Assembly: GCF_001854605.1 (NCBI RefSeq)
Contig: NZ_MKJU01000025.1
Span: 186,378-250,377 of the forward strand
Direction of reading: 5' to 3'
Source: Pseudoalteromonas amylolytica
GTDB lineage: Bacteria > Pseudomonadota > Gammaproteobacteria > Enterobacterales > Alteromonadaceae
Length of the DNA: 64,000 bases
Part shown: positions 44,044 to 53,985 of the stretch, piece by piece
Position numbering within the stretch: the stretch's first letter is position 1
Layout: the number at the start of each line of letters is the position of its first letter
Notes under the pieces: generated by a model
The model's database searches: none
What the model saw: the letters and a program-made list of their open reading frames with translations, nothing else
What the model was told of the DNA's origin: nothing
Made by a program: the position numbers and the translations under genes

Positions 44044-45390
44044 TTAAAGCGAGTGTATAAATACCAGCGCTATGGCAAGAGGGCAGACAAACTTAATATA
44101 CCAAGGCCATATTTTCCAAAACACGCTATGATCCGCATCTGGATAACCATTTTTTATCTCTGTTAGCAGACTATTTCTGTGCCATATCCAGCCAACAAAT
44201 ATACAGCAAAGCATCCCTATCAATGGCTGGCCAAATTGTGTAGTTAAGCTCACCACGAAACCAAACAAACTACTGAAGTTAAAAATAATAGTAAAACTAA
44301 CCAATGAGATAAGGCCACCGATCACCCAAGTTGCTTGTACGCGCGACAGTGCAAAACGCTCAACGGCATAAGATACGGGCGCTTCAAGCATAGATATTGA
44401 CGAGGTGAGTGCAGCAATACTCATCAATGCAAAGAATGCAAAGCCGACAAATAAGCCGACATCTCCCATGCTTTCAAATAGAGCTGGTAACACTTGAAAC
44501 ACTAGCGTGTCTTCTGACAGTAGTTGTCCATTTGCCGCAAATATTTCAACTCCCTGAGCTTGGGCTACATACATGGCAGGGATGATCAAAAGGCCAGCAA
44601 CAAAGGCAATAAACACATCGATTAATGTTACGTAGGCGCCAAGTGAAACTAAGTTTTCTTGCCTGCTAATGTAAGAGCCATAAATGATCATTACACTGGT
44701 TCCTAAAGATAGCGAGAAGAATGCTTGTCCAAGTGCACTGACTAGTAACTCGGGGTTTAAGATGGAAGAAAAGTCAGGGACAAGATAAGCCTTCAGTCCT
44801 TCACTGGCACCGTCTTGCATCAAGACGTAGGCAATGAGCAAAAATAAAATCCCCAATAAAGCGGGCATTAAGCGCTTAGACCATTTCTCAATACCATTTT
44901 CAACGCCTTTACTGATGATAGAAATAGTCAGCACCACAAATAGGGTGGTAAAAATTAAATCCCTTGCCAGAGACTGGCTATTCAGCCATTGGGCTGTGCT
45001 TGACAACTGAGTGAGTTTAGCGATGGGCTCTAACGTTGCAGTAAACATCCAGCCAGCAACGATTGCATAAAAACTGAGGATAAGGCCGGCGCAAATAATA
45101 CCACCGAAGCCCACAGCGAAGGCAAAGCGTTTACTTAGTGGGTTATTAGAGAGTTTTTGCAGTGATGAAACGGCGTTAGCCTGACCATGACGTCCAATAA
45201 CTAGCTCAGCCATTAGTGCTGGATAAGCTAAACAAAAGGCTAGTACCAAATAAACCAAAACGAAAGCGGCTCCACCGTTGCTAGCGGTTTGAGTGGGGAA
45301 GCCCCAAATGTTGCCAAGGCCAACAGCTGATCCTGCTGCTGCCATGATGAATCCAAAGCGAGAACTAAATTCTCCGCGCACAGTGCTCAT
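44044..45390 (-). CDS. Sodium-dependent symporter of the neurotransmitter:sodium (NSS) family
   Basis: 448 residues, 11-12 membrane helices. The N-terminal Na+/substrate-binding motif AAAGSAVGLGNIWGFPTQTA is intact. Bacterial members of this family (MhsT, LeuT, TnaT type) take up amino acids with Na+. The substrate cannot be read from sequence. The upstream region holds two perfect palindromes, suggesting specific regulation. Confidence 0.9.
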   Translation of the reverse strand: MSTVRGEFSSRFGFIMAAAGSAVGLGNIWGFPTQTASNGGAAFVLVYLVLAFCLAYPALMAELVIGRHGQANAVSSLQKLSNNPLSKRFAFAVGFGGIICAGLILSFYAIVAGWMFTATLEPIAKLTQLSSTAQWLNSQSLARDLIFTTLFVVLTISIISKGVENGIEKWSKRLMPALLGILFLLIAYVLMQDGASEGLKAYLVPDFSSILNPELLVSALGQAFFSLSLGTSVMIIYGSYISRQENLVSLGAYVTLIDVFIAFVAGLLIIPAMYVAQAQGVEIFAANGQLLSEDTLVFQVLPALFESMGDVGLFVGFAFFALMSIAALTSSISMLEAPVSYAVERFALSRVQATWVIGGLISLVSFTIIFNFSSLFGFVVSLTTQFGQPLIGMLCCIFVGWIWHRNSLLTEIKNGYPDADHSVFWKIWPWYIKFVCPLAIALVFIHSL

Positions 45391-45433
45391 ATTATTTTAC
45401 TTCTCTATTTTTTTTACGGCGGCTGACAATCTA

Positions 45434-45492
45434 CTGTAATTACAGCGAAATAAAAAGCGCTAATTGTTATTAACAATGCCATGATCTAGCGC
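45434..45492. promoter_or_regulatory. Palindrome cluster upstream of the NSS symporter gene
   Basis: CTGTAATTACAG (45434-45445, 12 bases) and ATTGTTA-T-TAACAAT (45463-45477, 15 bases) are perfect palindromes. The second lies within the inverted pair GCGCTA (45457-45462) / TAGCGC (45487-45492). All lie 44 to 102 bases before the symporter start, in a 234-base gap without a gene. Regulator unknown. Confidence 0.45.
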
Positions 45493-45624
45493 AATATTTT
45501 GGTGATTTTGCGAGTGTAACATTAGTTCGCCAGACTAAAAATTCAACTATAGATTGTAAGTTGTTGCTTTTCAGTTGATTAACTCAAAAGCTACTTATTA
45601 AATGTGGTCATTACTTTACGCTGC

Positions 45625-46914
45625 TCATTTAGCTTTACAAGGTAAAGTTAAGGTGAATTTAGCACCGCCCAATATGTCTGACTGGGATACACTCGCTTTG
45701 CCATGATGCCAATCTACAACCTTGGCTACAATCGCCAGCCCTAAACCATAGCTTTTTCCCGCCCGGTTACGGTGAGATTGCTCTTGAAAAAATGGGCTGA
45801 ATACTTTGTGCCAGTTTTGTGGCGCAATGCCTGGGCCATCATCCTCGATATGGATCTGAATCTCATGGCCATCACCGACAACTCTGATAAGAACAGCACC
45901 GCAGGCAAAGTCACAGGCGTTAGACAGCAGATTTGTTACAGCGCGTGCCAGCCAATGTAGGTCTGCGTATATAAATAGGTGAGGCTCTATTTCGTAATTA
46001 ATTTGTAGGTTTGCGCTTTTAAACTTTGGCGCAATTTGCTCGACTAATGAAACAAAATAAGGGGTCGCATCGGTAGATTCAAAGTTCAGTAAGTGCGACT
46101 TTTGCTCTAATGTGGCAAATGACAGATAGCTGGCCAGCATATCTTCCATTTGATCTAAGTCATTTTCCATTCTAGCTAGAATATCATGAACTTGATGAAT
46201 GTCTTTTTCATCGAGTGCTGCATCTAACCCAAAGCGAAGGCAGGCCACAGGAGTGCGTATGTCGTGTGATAAGCTTGATGCAAGAAGCTTGTTCTCTGCA
46301 AGGAGTTTGTCAATTTGACTCGCCATGCGGTTAAATGTGAGTTCCACGTCTTTGATATAGGTAAATTTATCGGTAGCGATTCTGGCGCTCAGGTTGCCGC
46401 TGGCAAATTGTTTAGCCGCTTCTGTGAGTACAGATAGGCGCCTAGCTAACGGCGAGAGTATAAACCACATAAAGGTACATACGCCGGTATAAAACAATAA
46501 GGTGAGCATGGCATCGTTACTCTGCTGCTCTGCTGGCTTATCTAAGCGCAGTTCAAGATAGTCAGGAAGTAAAGCGTCATTAGTTTTCAACAGATAAAAG
46601 CCTTGCTGATCTTCTAAAATTAACCCTTTGCCCGTGAGCATTTGCGCTTTGAGTTCAGAAGGCACGGCCAAAGTGTCACCTTGTTTGTAGCTGATAGCTA
46701 AGCCATAGTCTTCACTCAAAGTGGTAATGTAATCAGACCTATTTGCAACAGGCTCTCTAGCTGCTTGCTTGGCAACGCCACTGGCGAGTGTACTTTGCCA
46801 GCCGAAGTTATCGTCGACCTCTAAGGCTTGTTCGCTAAATATATCAATTAGCCAACCGAGTACGACAATTGAGACCAAGGCGCTGGCAAGCAAATAAATA
46901 TATAGCTTTCTCAC
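45625..46914 (-). CDS. Sensor histidine kinase, RstB-like
   Basis: 429 residues. Two membrane helices (about 5-23 and 135-155) flank a periplasmic sensor of about 110 residues. A HAMP domain (ARRLSVLTEAAKQFASGNLS) leads to the phosphoacceptor His in SSLSHDIRTPVACLRFG. ATPase boxes: NLLSNACDF, EDDGPGIAP, KSYGLGLAIV. It follows its response regulator after 11 bases on the minus strand. The signal is unknown; similarity to RstB is by overall layout and partner. Confidence 0.86.
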   Translation of the reverse strand: MRKLYIYLLASALVSIVVLGWLIDIFSEQALEVDDNFGWQSTLASGVAKQAAREPVANRSDYITTLSEDYGLAISYKQGDTLAVPSELKAQMLTGKGLILEDQQGFYLLKTNDALLPDYLELRLDKPAEQQSNDAMLTLLFYTGVCTFMWFILSPLARRLSVLTEAAKQFASGNLSARIATDKFTYIKDVELTFNRMASQIDKLLAENKLLASSLSHDIRTPVACLRFGLDAALDEKDIHQVHDILARMENDLDQMEDMLASYLSFATLEQKSHLLNFESTDATPYFVSLVEQIAPKFKSANLQINYEIEPHLFIYADLHWLARAVTNLLSNACDFACGAVLIRVVGDGHEIQIHIEDDGPGIAPQNWHKVFSPFFQEQSHRNRAGKSYGLGLAIVAKVVDWHHGKASVSQSDILGGAKFTLTLPCKAK

Positions 46915-46925
46915 AAATTAGCCTT

Positions 46926-47633
46926 TTACCATGCGCTTGGAACCATCAGGTAGCCCTTACCCCAAATAGTTTTAATTTTTTCTGGGTGCTGTGGATCATC
47001 ATTGAATTTTTTACGTAAGGCCGAAATAAGTACATCGACGCTTCTGTCTAGTCCATCGTATTCTCGACCTTTGGTCGCTTTGAACACCGCGTCTCTTGAA
47101 ACAACTTCTCCAGCATTTGATGCCAAAAAATGTAGTAATAAATACTCAGCACTAGAAATATTCACTTCTTTACCCTGCACCAACACCTTGCGCGCTTGAG
47201 TGTCTATGCTCAGGTTACCAACACACAGCGACTTGTCATTATTTATATCGGAGTGTTTTTGCTCACTAGATGAGCGCAACATCGCTTTAATTCTTGCCAA
47301 TAAAGCACGGGGGCGAACAGGCTTAATAACATAATCACTGGCACCAACCTCAAGGCCTATCACTTCATCCATTTCCTCGTCTTTGGCTGTTAGCATAATG
47401 ATAGGATGTTGATAAAACTGACGAAGTTCACGGCAAACACTAATGCCATCCTGCCCTGGTAGCATAACATCTAACAGTACGATGTCGGGGCTAAGAGATT
47501 TCACCATTGCAACTACTTGATCCCCTCGAGCGCAAACATGTGTGGTATACCCTTGGTTGTTCAAATAATCTGCAACCCATTGAGATAGAGATTCGTCATC
47601 TTCGACGAGCAAAATCGTACCGTAATTATCCAT
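46926..47633 (-). CDS. OmpR-family response regulator, RstA-like
   Basis: 235 residues. The receiver has an acidic ED(11-12)D cluster, Asp55 (IVLLDVMLPGQDG) and a Lys in YVIKPVRP. The C-terminal winged helix shows SSAEYLLLHFLASNAGEVVS and RSVDVLISALRKK. First gene of a two-gene unit with the kinase. The upstream 170 bases toward mipA contain no gene. A link to the neighbouring porin gene is possible but not shown. Confidence 0.9.
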   Translation of the reverse strand: MDNYGTILLVEDDESLSQWVADYLNNQGYTTHVCARGDQVVAMVKSLSPDIVLLDVMLPGQDGISVCRELRQFYQHPIIMLTAKDEEMDEVIGLEVGASDYVIKPVRPRALLARIKAMLRSSSEQKHSDINNDKSLCVGNLSIDTQARKVLVQGKEVNISSAEYLLLHFLASNAGEVVSRDAVFKATKGREYDGLDRSVDVLISALRKKFNDDPQHPEKIKTIWGKGYLMVPSAW

Positions 47634-47804
47634 TTTAATAATCCTCTAGCATCTTAAATTTGCAGTTAAATCATGCAGACTAACAAGCATGTACCTGATT
47701 GTGCCTGACTAATCTAGAGCTGTCACTTATCACTGTTTTGTTATTGGTAAAGTTTATAAATCAATTAATTACCTATACGAAATTAGGCGCTTAATGATTG
47801 TTTG

Positions 47805-48644
47805 CTAAAATACGTACCGTACCCCAATTTTCGCCTTATGTTGATAGTTTTGTGCAACAATGGGGCTGCGATAAATTTGTTGTGAAAACCAGGTTGTCAT
47901 CCAACCGGCTAAAAAAATCCAATTTTCGTTGAGCGGGTATTCGGCATGAAACTCGTATACAACACTCATTGCGCTTTTAGGGCGATATACTGGTCGATCA
48001 ACTCTTTGTTCTTTTGGAGAAATGCCAAAATAATAATTGGTAAAATCGCGGGAATAGATATTGATGCCTAGACCGGTTCTAAATTCCCAGTTTTGCCACG
48101 GGATAATCTTGCTATAAAAGGTGCTGACTATCCAACCATTGTGGGTACTGCTTATATCTTGCAATAGTTCTAGTGATGCTTGATTGTCACCGAACCTTCG
48201 GCTTAACCGCAATCCGCCGGTTACATCAAACGCTCTTTGTGTAATACCTTTGAGCTGTGGGATCTCATCCGAGTTATATAAATTAAAGCCTTTTTCATCA
48301 AAACCATCTTGTGCTTGTGTCACAATAACATCAAGATCCCAATTGCTGTGCTCAATGGCACTATAGCCTACTATCCAGCCTCCACTGAGTTGGCTGCGAT
48401 CAGCATCCAAGTACCAGTTTCCATATGATGCAAACACATTTACATTAAGTAACTCCACGCCATCTTTTACATTGGCGCCGATAAGATACGAGTCCTCTAA
48501 CAGGTAACCTAGGCCCATATTGATATCTAGGTACAGGCCATTGGTGGGAGTTAATGTATTGTCAGAATACAAACGGTTACTCGCGTATGCAGTGGAAGAT
48601 AAAACAACAGTGATGATTATCAATTTTGTTAATGTACGGAGCAT
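47805..48644 (-). CDS. MipA/OmpV family outer-membrane protein
   Basis: 279 residues: signal peptide ending near TAYA-S (about residue 22), then a beta-barrel pattern with alternating aromatic residues, the family stretch ASYGNWYLDADRSQLSGGW and the terminal GVRYVF with C-terminal Phe typical of outer-membrane barrels. MipA/OmpV proteins are scaffolds or porins in the outer membrane. ATG 48644 is chosen; the in-frame TTG codons just upstream lack a ribosome binding site. The start lies within a long hairpin. Confidence 0.82.
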   Translation of the reverse strand: MLRTLTKLIIITVVLSSTAYASNRLYSDNTLTPTNGLYLDINMGLGYLLEDSYLIGANVKDGVELLNVNVFASYGNWYLDADRSQLSGGWIVGYSAIEHSNWDLDVIVTQAQDGFDEKGFNLYNSDEIPQLKGITQRAFDVTGGLRLSRRFGDNQASLELLQDISSTHNGWIVSTFYSKIIPWQNWEFRTGLGINIYSRDFTNYYFGISPKEQRVDRPVYRPKSAMSVVYEFHAEYPLNENWIFLAGWMTTWFSQQIYRSPIVAQNYQHKAKIGVRYVF

Positions 48645-48678
48645 AATGTTCACCAACAACTAAGTTGATGAACATTAT
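48643..48678 (-). promoter_or_regulatory. 15-bp hairpin covering the mipA start codon and ribosome binding site
   Basis: On the minus strand, bases 48678-48664 pair with 48657-48643 across a six-base loop. All 15 pairs form in RNA, with one U-G wobble. The downstream arm includes GGTGAAC and the first two bases of the ATG, so ribosome access would be blocked when the stem is closed. It could also be a DNA operator. Confidence 0.65.
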
Positions 48679-48754
48679 ATTGAATGCGGCGTTAGTATCT
48701 GTAAAAAATTGTTGAGCACAGGGCATGCTCTTTACGGGGAGCTATATTATTGGC

Positions 48755-49558
48755 CTATAAAACATTGATTTTATCAATCAAGACCGCAGCAAGTTGTTGG
48801 TGCATAGCGCTGCTTAGCGCACTCACTTCGGTTTCTGTACAGGCACCTGCAACTTTCTGTGGCTCACCAATCAAATCTTCCACAATGTACTTAGGTACTT
48901 CAACGGGGGTGCTGGAGCGTGCGATTCTAGCTTGTTCTGTATTTTGTGACACGATAAACGAAAGTATGTCGTTTTCGTTAGTTATTTTCTGCTCTTTGGT
49001 ATAGCTGAACTGTAATGGAATACCTTGAAAGCTGGCGCTATCAATCGAAGACTTTGCAAACCAAACAACATCTGATGATGCAATGTGAGTTAGTCTCATA
49101 CTGACACTTGCTATGATATTGCTACATTGATAACTCGGCGCTTTTTGAGTTACGAGCTGATATAAAGCGTGTGATGCTTTTGGTACATTGAGCACGTAGG
49201 TTTTGTTCGGGCCAAAAGTAAGGTCTAATTGATGAATGTTAAGTATGTAGTCGGCTTTGTTACTAGTGACTATTGTTAGTCCATGCTTTTTAAGCGCGCG
49301 CTCAATATGCGACTTTAATGTGTCTGTCATTGCAACTTTGTCAGCGACTATACGCACCGAGTTTGCTTTTTCAATCGGATGTGCTGGCAACTGTACCGAT
49401 TTTATTCTCGCTGAATCTAGTTCAGTACTATAACTAAGCTGATAAATTTCCTTACTTAATATCGGCTTAGGAGGCACATCAAGTTTGGGTGCCATCTCGG
49501 GAGTTAAAGAACAACCAAATGAGAAAGCCAAAGTAATAAAAATAAGCAGAAAACGCAT
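48755..49558 (-). CDS. Predicted lipoprotein of unknown function
   Basis: 267 residues. Signal peptide with lipobox FSFGC at residues 12-16, so lipid attachment is expected. The mature part has a mixed alpha/beta pattern (VRIVADKVAMTDTLKSHIER, LIHQLDLTFGP-like strand) and a possible single Cys pair (YQCSN, AGACTE). Family not recognised. Position +2 residue is Ser (CS), which favours outer-membrane sorting. Lies 96 bases upstream of mipA on the same strand and divergent from the serine hydrolase. Confidence 0.75.
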   Translation of the reverse strand: MRFLLIFITLAFSFGCSLTPEMAPKLDVPPKPILSKEIYQLSYSTELDSARIKSVQLPAHPIEKANSVRIVADKVAMTDTLKSHIERALKKHGLTIVTSNKADYILNIHQLDLTFGPNKTYVLNVPKASHALYQLVTQKAPSYQCSNIIASVSMRLTHIASSDVVWFAKSSIDSASFQGIPLQFSYTKEQKITNENDILSFIVSQNTEQARIARSSTPVEVPKYIVEDLIGEPQKVAGACTETEVSALSSAMHQQLAAVLIDKINVL

Positions 49559-49655
49559 TCATGTACCTCTTGTTACAGTTTAAGTCTCAATTGGTGATGT
49601 AAACACAAGCTAACTTCGTGATAAACTTCAACGAATTCTAGTTTAACGAGTTATT

Positions 49656-50810
49656 ATGAAGTATTTAGTTCTTGTTGTCTTCTGGTTGTTTGCGACTAAT
49701 ACCGTTGCATCAGAAGACAAAAAGCAGCAGTGGCACCAATTTTTGAACAGCTATTCTAAGCAAGTCGAGCGAAAACTAAAAGAAAAATCAATCCCAGGTG
49801 CGGCATTGAGTGTTGTACATGGTGAATTTGGCTCTTTAGCGAAGGGATATGGCAAGACCAAAGTTAACAAAGGCCGAACAGTTGATGAAAATACGCGCTT
49901 TCGTCTAGCGTCCGTTTCCAAGACATTTGCGGGTTCTCTAACAGCAAAGCTAGCGAGTGCGCAGTATCTAGCGCTGGACGAGTATGTAAGTACCTATTTA
50001 CCTTATCTCAAAGGGACTGACTATCAACACCTCAAAGTTTATCACCTACTAAGTCATTCAAGTGGCTTAGTCCCCAATGCTTACGACAACTTAATCGAGT
50101 CCAGAATGTCTTATGAACAAATAGTGGAACGGCTCATAAAAGTTGAACGTATTTGTAAACCTGGACAGTGTTATGGCTATCAAAATGCCATGTTTAGTCT
50201 GATTTCTGATGTGATTTTGCATGCAACGGGAATGTCTTACGAGCGTTGGTTACAAGAATTTATTTTCACACCGCTAAAAATGAATGACGGCGGTATTGGT
50301 ATAGAAAGCATGGAAAAGGACAATAACTATGCTTTACCACACGTACTTGGCCGTAAGCGCTGGCATACGGCAAAACTCAAACCACATTATTATAAGGTGG
50401 CCCCAGCTGCAGGGGTAAATGCCAGTGCAAACGATATGGTTCAATGGCTCAAAGCGCAGCTTGGGCTTTACCCAGAGGTGTTATCATTGGATGCATTGAC
50501 GTTACAAAGTAGGCCCTACACACACACGAAAAGAGAATTGCGCAGACGTATTTGGCGTGAGCATGTCAACGAGGCGTTTTACGGGTTGGGTTGGCGTATT
50601 TACGACTTTGATGGTGAATACGTATTATATCACAGTGGCTGGGTACAGGGTTATCGCACCGATTTGGTTGTAATACCAGCTTTGAATGTGGGGTTTAGTT
50701 TATTGCTAAACGCAGAAAGCGGGGTGATAAACCAGTTGACGACTGATTTCATAACTCAGGTTATTAAAAAGTACCGAGTGGCGCCAACGCACTCAGACGA
50801 TGGCGCATAA
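49656..50810 (+). CDS. Serine hydrolase, class C beta-lactamase / DD-peptidase family
   Basis: 384 residues with a signal peptide (about 1-19). Catalytic set of the family: Ser86-Val-Ser-Lys89 (LASVSKTF), Tyr175-Gln-Asn177 and His326-Ser-Gly328, with the usual spacing. Likely periplasmic. The family includes esterases, peptidases and beta-lactamases, and the substrate cannot be told; it is closer to the general EstB/PBP4-like group than to true AmpC, judging by the HSG triad in place of KTG. Confidence 0.86.
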   Translation: MKYLVLVVFWLFATNTVASEDKKQQWHQFLNSYSKQVERKLKEKSIPGAALSVVHGEFGSLAKGYGKTKVNKGRTVDENTRFRLASVSKTFAGSLTAKLASAQYLALDEYVSTYLPYLKGTDYQHLKVYHLLSHSSGLVPNAYDNLIESRMSYEQIVERLIKVERICKPGQCYGYQNAMFSLISDVILHATGMSYERWLQEFIFTPLKMNDGGIGIESMEKDNNYALPHVLGRKRWHTAKLKPHYYKVAPAAGVNASANDMVQWLKAQLGLYPEVLSLDALTLQSRPYTHTKRELRRRIWREHVNEAFYGLGWRIYDFDGEYVLYHSGWVQGYRTDLVVIPALNVGFSLLLNAESGVINQLTTDFITQVIKKYRVAPTHSDDGA

Positions 50811-50815
50811 GAAAA

Positions 50816-51112
50816 TTACTGGCGAGGCAGTTGAATTTTCTTCTCTTCGCTTTGACGATACAAAACGATGACATGGCCGATGGTTTGCACTTTGTATGCG
50901 CCAGTTTCACGAACAATCGCATCAAAAATTAACTGCTTTGTCTCACGGTCATTTGTCGGCACTTTAACTTTGATAAGTTCGTGAATGTTTAAAGATTGAT
51001 CAATTTCAACCAGAACACCTTCAGTTAAACCATTTGCGCCGAGCAAAACAACGGGTTTTAGTGGATGTGCTAAACCTTTAAGGTACTGCTTTTGTTTATT
51101 TGATAAAGTCAT
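50816..51112 (-). CDS. yhbY: Ribosome assembly RNA-binding protein YhbY
   Basis: 98 residues, CRS1-YhbY domain with the RNA-binding loop GANGLTEGV and N-terminal LSNKQKQYLKGLAHPLKPVV. Binds pre-50S particles. ATG 51112 gives the standard length; longer in-frame starts (51163) add 17 unrelated residues. Divergent from rlmE, as in Escherichia coli. Confidence 0.93.
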   Translation of the reverse strand: MTLSNKQKQYLKGLAHPLKPVVLLGANGLTEGVLVEIDQSLNIHELIKVKVPTNDRETKQLIFDAIVRETGAYKVQTIGHVIVLYRQSEEKKIQLPRQ

Positions 51113-51196
51113 ATTGATACAATTTACACTATGTAGGCTTGAATTTTCATATTCTACCGCCATCTAGACAATATTACTAATGAGTTGCAGTGAATA

Positions 51197-51826
51197 ATGG
51201 CAAATAAAAAGCACTCAGCGAGCTCAAAACGCTGGTTAAAGGAACATGTGGACGACCCTTACGTTCATGAAGCGCAAAAGCGCGGCTTTCGCTCCCGAGC
51301 TATCTTTAAACTCGAAGAGATCCAACAACGCGATAAACTCATCAAACCTGGCATGAGTGTTGTTGACTTAGGCGCGGCTCCTGGCAGCTGGTCACAGTAT
51401 CTAGCCGAAGAGGTGGGTGATAAAGGGCAAGTTATTGCTTGTGATATTTTGCCTATGGATTCACTCGCAGGGGTGGATTTTTTACAGGGAGACTTTCGTG
51501 AGGAAGCCGTATTAAATGCATTACTTGACCGCATTGGTGGCAAGAATATAGATGTGGTATTTTCAGATATGGCGCCAAATATGAGCGGCAACATGTCTAC
51601 TGATCAGGCTGGCAGTATGTATCTCGTAGAACTTGCGCTGGATATGTGTCACCAAGTACTCAGTAAAAATGGTGCTTTTGCTGTAAAAGTTTTCCAAGGT
51701 GAAGGTTTTGATCAGTTTGTACAGGAAGTACGTAAATGTTTTAACGTGGTAAAAATTAGAAAGCCAAAAGCCTCCCGTCCACGTTCCCGTGAGGTTTATA
51801 TAGTGGCGACAGGCTACAAACTGTAG
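51197..51826 (+). CDS. rlmE: 23S rRNA 2'-O-methyltransferase RlmE (FtsJ/RrmJ)
   Basis: Methylates U2552 of 23S rRNA in the 50S A-loop. 209 residues. SAM motif [15 protein letters not shown]; catalytic K-D-K-E set with the Lys in FKLEEI, Asp in VFSDMAPN, Lys in [10 protein letters not shown] and Glu in SREVY. Upstream of ftsH by 60 bases, the usual order. Confidence 0.96.
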   Translation: MANKKHSASSKRWLKEHVDDPYVHEAQKRGFRSRAIFKLEEIQQRDKLIKPGMSVVDLGAAPGSWSQYLAEEVGDKGQVIACDILPMDSLAGVDFLQGDFREEAVLNALLDRIGGKNIDVVFSDMAPNMSGNMSTDQAGSMYLVELALDMCHQVLSKNGAFAVKVFQGEGFDQFVQEVRKCFNVVKIRKPKASRPRSREVYIVATGYKL

Positions 51827-51886
51827 TACAGTTGAAAAGCATTACAGTCGAATTTAAATAATTTTTGGATACAAGAGGTTAACCCC

Positions 51887-53833
51887 TTGAGCGATATGGC
51901 GAAGAATCTAATACTCTGGTTGGTAATTGCAGTTGTGCTAATGACCGTTTTTCAGAGTTTCAACGGCGGCGATAACATTGATCGTCAAACCAGTTACACA
52001 CAGTTTGTCAAAGAAGTACGCAGTGGCGCGGTAAGAGACGTCAATATTGACCGTTCAACCGGCACGATTACAGGTATGAAGGGCAATGGTGAGCGTTTTC
52101 AAACTATCATGCCAATGTACGATGAAGACCTTATCAATGATTTACTAAAAAATGATGTAAACGTAAAAGGTGTTGCACCGGAAGAACAATCATTTTTGGC
52201 GAATATTTTTATATCTTGGTTCCCAATGCTACTACTCATAGGCGTATGGATATTCTTCATGCGTCAAATGCAAGGTGGCGGCGGAAAAGGGGCCATGTCA
52301 TTTGGGAAGAGTAAAGCTCGCTTGATGAGCGAAGACCAAGTGAAAACGACGTTTGCAGATGTTGCGGGCTGTGATGAAGCTAAAGAAGACGTAACAGAGT
52401 TGGTCGATTTCCTACGCGATCCATCAAAGTTCCAAAAGTTAGGTGGTAGCATTCCGAAAGGTGTGCTGATGGTCGGTCCTCCTGGTACCGGTAAAACTTT
52501 GCTTGCTAAGGCGGTCGCAGGTGAAGCGAAAGTGCCATTTTTCACGATTTCTGGTTCAGACTTTGTTGAAATGTTTGTTGGTGTGGGTGCATCTCGTGTA
52601 CGTGACATGTTTGAGCAGGCTAAGAAAGCAGCGCCGTGTATTATCTTTATTGACGAGATCGACGCTGTAGGTCGTAAGCGCGGTGCAGGCATGGGTGGTG
52701 GCCACGATGAACGTGAGCAAACACTTAACCAAATGCTCGTTGAGATGGATGGTTTTGAAGGCAATGAAGGCATTATTGTTATTGCTGCGACCAACCGTCC
52801 AGATGTATTAGACCCAGCGTTATTACGTCCTGGTCGTTTTGACCGTCAAGTGGTTGTTGGCCTTCCGGATATTCGCGGTCGTGAGCAGATCCTTAATGTA
52901 CATATGCGCAAAGTGCCTTTAGATGATAATGTTGAAGCATCGGTAATTGCTCGTGGTACGCCGGGGTTCTCTGGTGCAGACTTGGCAAACTTAGTAAACG
53001 AGGCCGCTCTATTTGCAGCCAGAGGCAACAAGCGTAAAGTGAGTATGGCCGAGTTCGATGCCGCTAAAGATAAAATCATGATGGGCGCTGAGCGCAAGTC
53101 TATGGTAATGAGCGAGCATGAAAAAGAAATGACAGCCTACCATGAAGCAGGCCATGCGATAGTTGGTCGCTTGGTACCTGAACATGACCCTGTTTATAAA
53201 GTTTCAATTATCCCTCGAGGTAGAGCGCTTGGTGTTACAATGTACTTGCCTGAGCAAGATAGAGTGAGCCACTCGAAAGAGCACCTAGAATCAATGTTAT
53301 CGAGCCTATACGGTGGCCGTATTGCTGAAGCACTTATCTATGGTGAAGATAAAGTCACCACTGGTGCCAGCAATGATATTGAACGTGCAACGGATATTGC
53401 TAAGAAAATGGTTACGCAATGGGGCTTGAGCAGTAAGCTTGGACCGCAAAAGTACCTTGAAGAGCAGAGTGAAATGTATATGGGCGGCAGTTCACACCGA
53501 ATGGCCGGCATGTCAGATGAAACTGCGAAACTGATCGATGCAGAGATAAAAGATTTCATTTCTCGCAACTACCAACGTGCTGAACAGATCCTAAAGGACA
53601 ACATGGATATTCTTCACAGCATGAAAGATGCTCTAATGAAGTATGAAACTATTGATGCAGGTCAAATTGATGACCTAATGGCTCGTACGCAAGTGCGTCC
53701 ACCTCGTGACGCTCATGACCGCAAACCAGAACCAAAGTCTGACAAAATGGGTACAAAGCCGACAGCAGAAGATGATAAAAAGCCAGTTGATAAATCTGAA
53801 GCGTCGTCAGAGCTTGATGATAGAATCGAATAA
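51887..53833 (+). CDS. ftsH: ATP-dependent membrane zinc protease FtsH
   Basis: Degrades unassembled and regulatory membrane and cytoplasmic proteins. 648 residues. Two N-terminal membrane helices (about 7-23 and 104-122), AAA+ domain with Walker A GPPGTGKT (197-204), Walker [12 protein letters not shown], and the zinc site His419-Glu-Ala-Gly-His423. A charged, variable C-terminal tail. Start is TTG 51887 with AGAGG eight bases upstream; the next in-frame ATG (51896) would shorten the protein by three residues. Followed by a terminator. Confidence 0.97.
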   Translation: MSDMAKNLILWLVIAVVLMTVFQSFNGGDNIDRQTSYTQFVKEVRSGAVRDVNIDRSTGTITGMKGNGERFQTIMPMYDEDLINDLLKNDVNVKGVAPEEQSFLANIFISWFPMLLLIGVWIFFMRQMQGGGGKGAMSFGKSKARLMSEDQVKTTFADVAGCDEAKEDVTELVDFLRDPSKFQKLGGSIPKGVLMVGPPGTGKTLLAKAVAGEAKVPFFTISGSDFVEMFVGVGASRVRDMFEQAKKAAPCIIFIDEIDAVGRKRGAGMGGGHDEREQTLNQMLVEMDGFEGNEGIIVIAATNRPDVLDPALLRPGRFDRQVVVGLPDIRGREQILNVHMRKVPLDDNVEASVIARGTPGFSGADLANLVNEAALFAARGNKRKVSMAEFDAAKDKIMMGAERKSMVMSEHEKEMTAYHEAGHAIVGRLVPEHDPVYKVSIIPRGRALGVTMYLPEQDRVSHSKEHLESMLSSLYGGRIAEALIYGEDKVTTGASNDIERATDIAKKMVTQWGLSSKLGPQKYLEEQSEMYMGGSSHRMAGMSDETAKLIDAEIKDFISRNYQRAEQILKDNMDILHSMKDALMKYETIDAGQIDDLMARTQVRPPRDAHDRKPEPKSDKMGTKPTAEDDKKPVDKSEASSELDDRIE

Positions 53834-53855
53834 CGGTTAAAATAGTCGAATGTCT

Positions 53856-53881
53856 AAAGCCCCGCTAAGTCGGGGCTTTTT
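53856..53881 (+). terminator. Intrinsic terminator of rlmE-ftsH
   Basis: Stem AAAGCCCCG (53856-53864) / CGGGGCTTT (53871-53879), loop CTAAGT, then T residues to 53881. About 105 bases before folP. Confidence 0.88.
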
Positions 53882-53985
53882 CATAACTATAAAACTGAAA
53901 GTTTTCGATAGATTTTTGCACAATATGAAGTTGCAAAGCATACTTACATGCTTTTGCTAACATTACTCTAAAACGAGTAACGATA

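Noticed and set aside
45434..45445. CTGTAATTACAG as a LexA box
   Set aside because: LexA needs CTGT-N8-ACAG; here the spacing is four bases. It is kept only as an unassigned palindrome.
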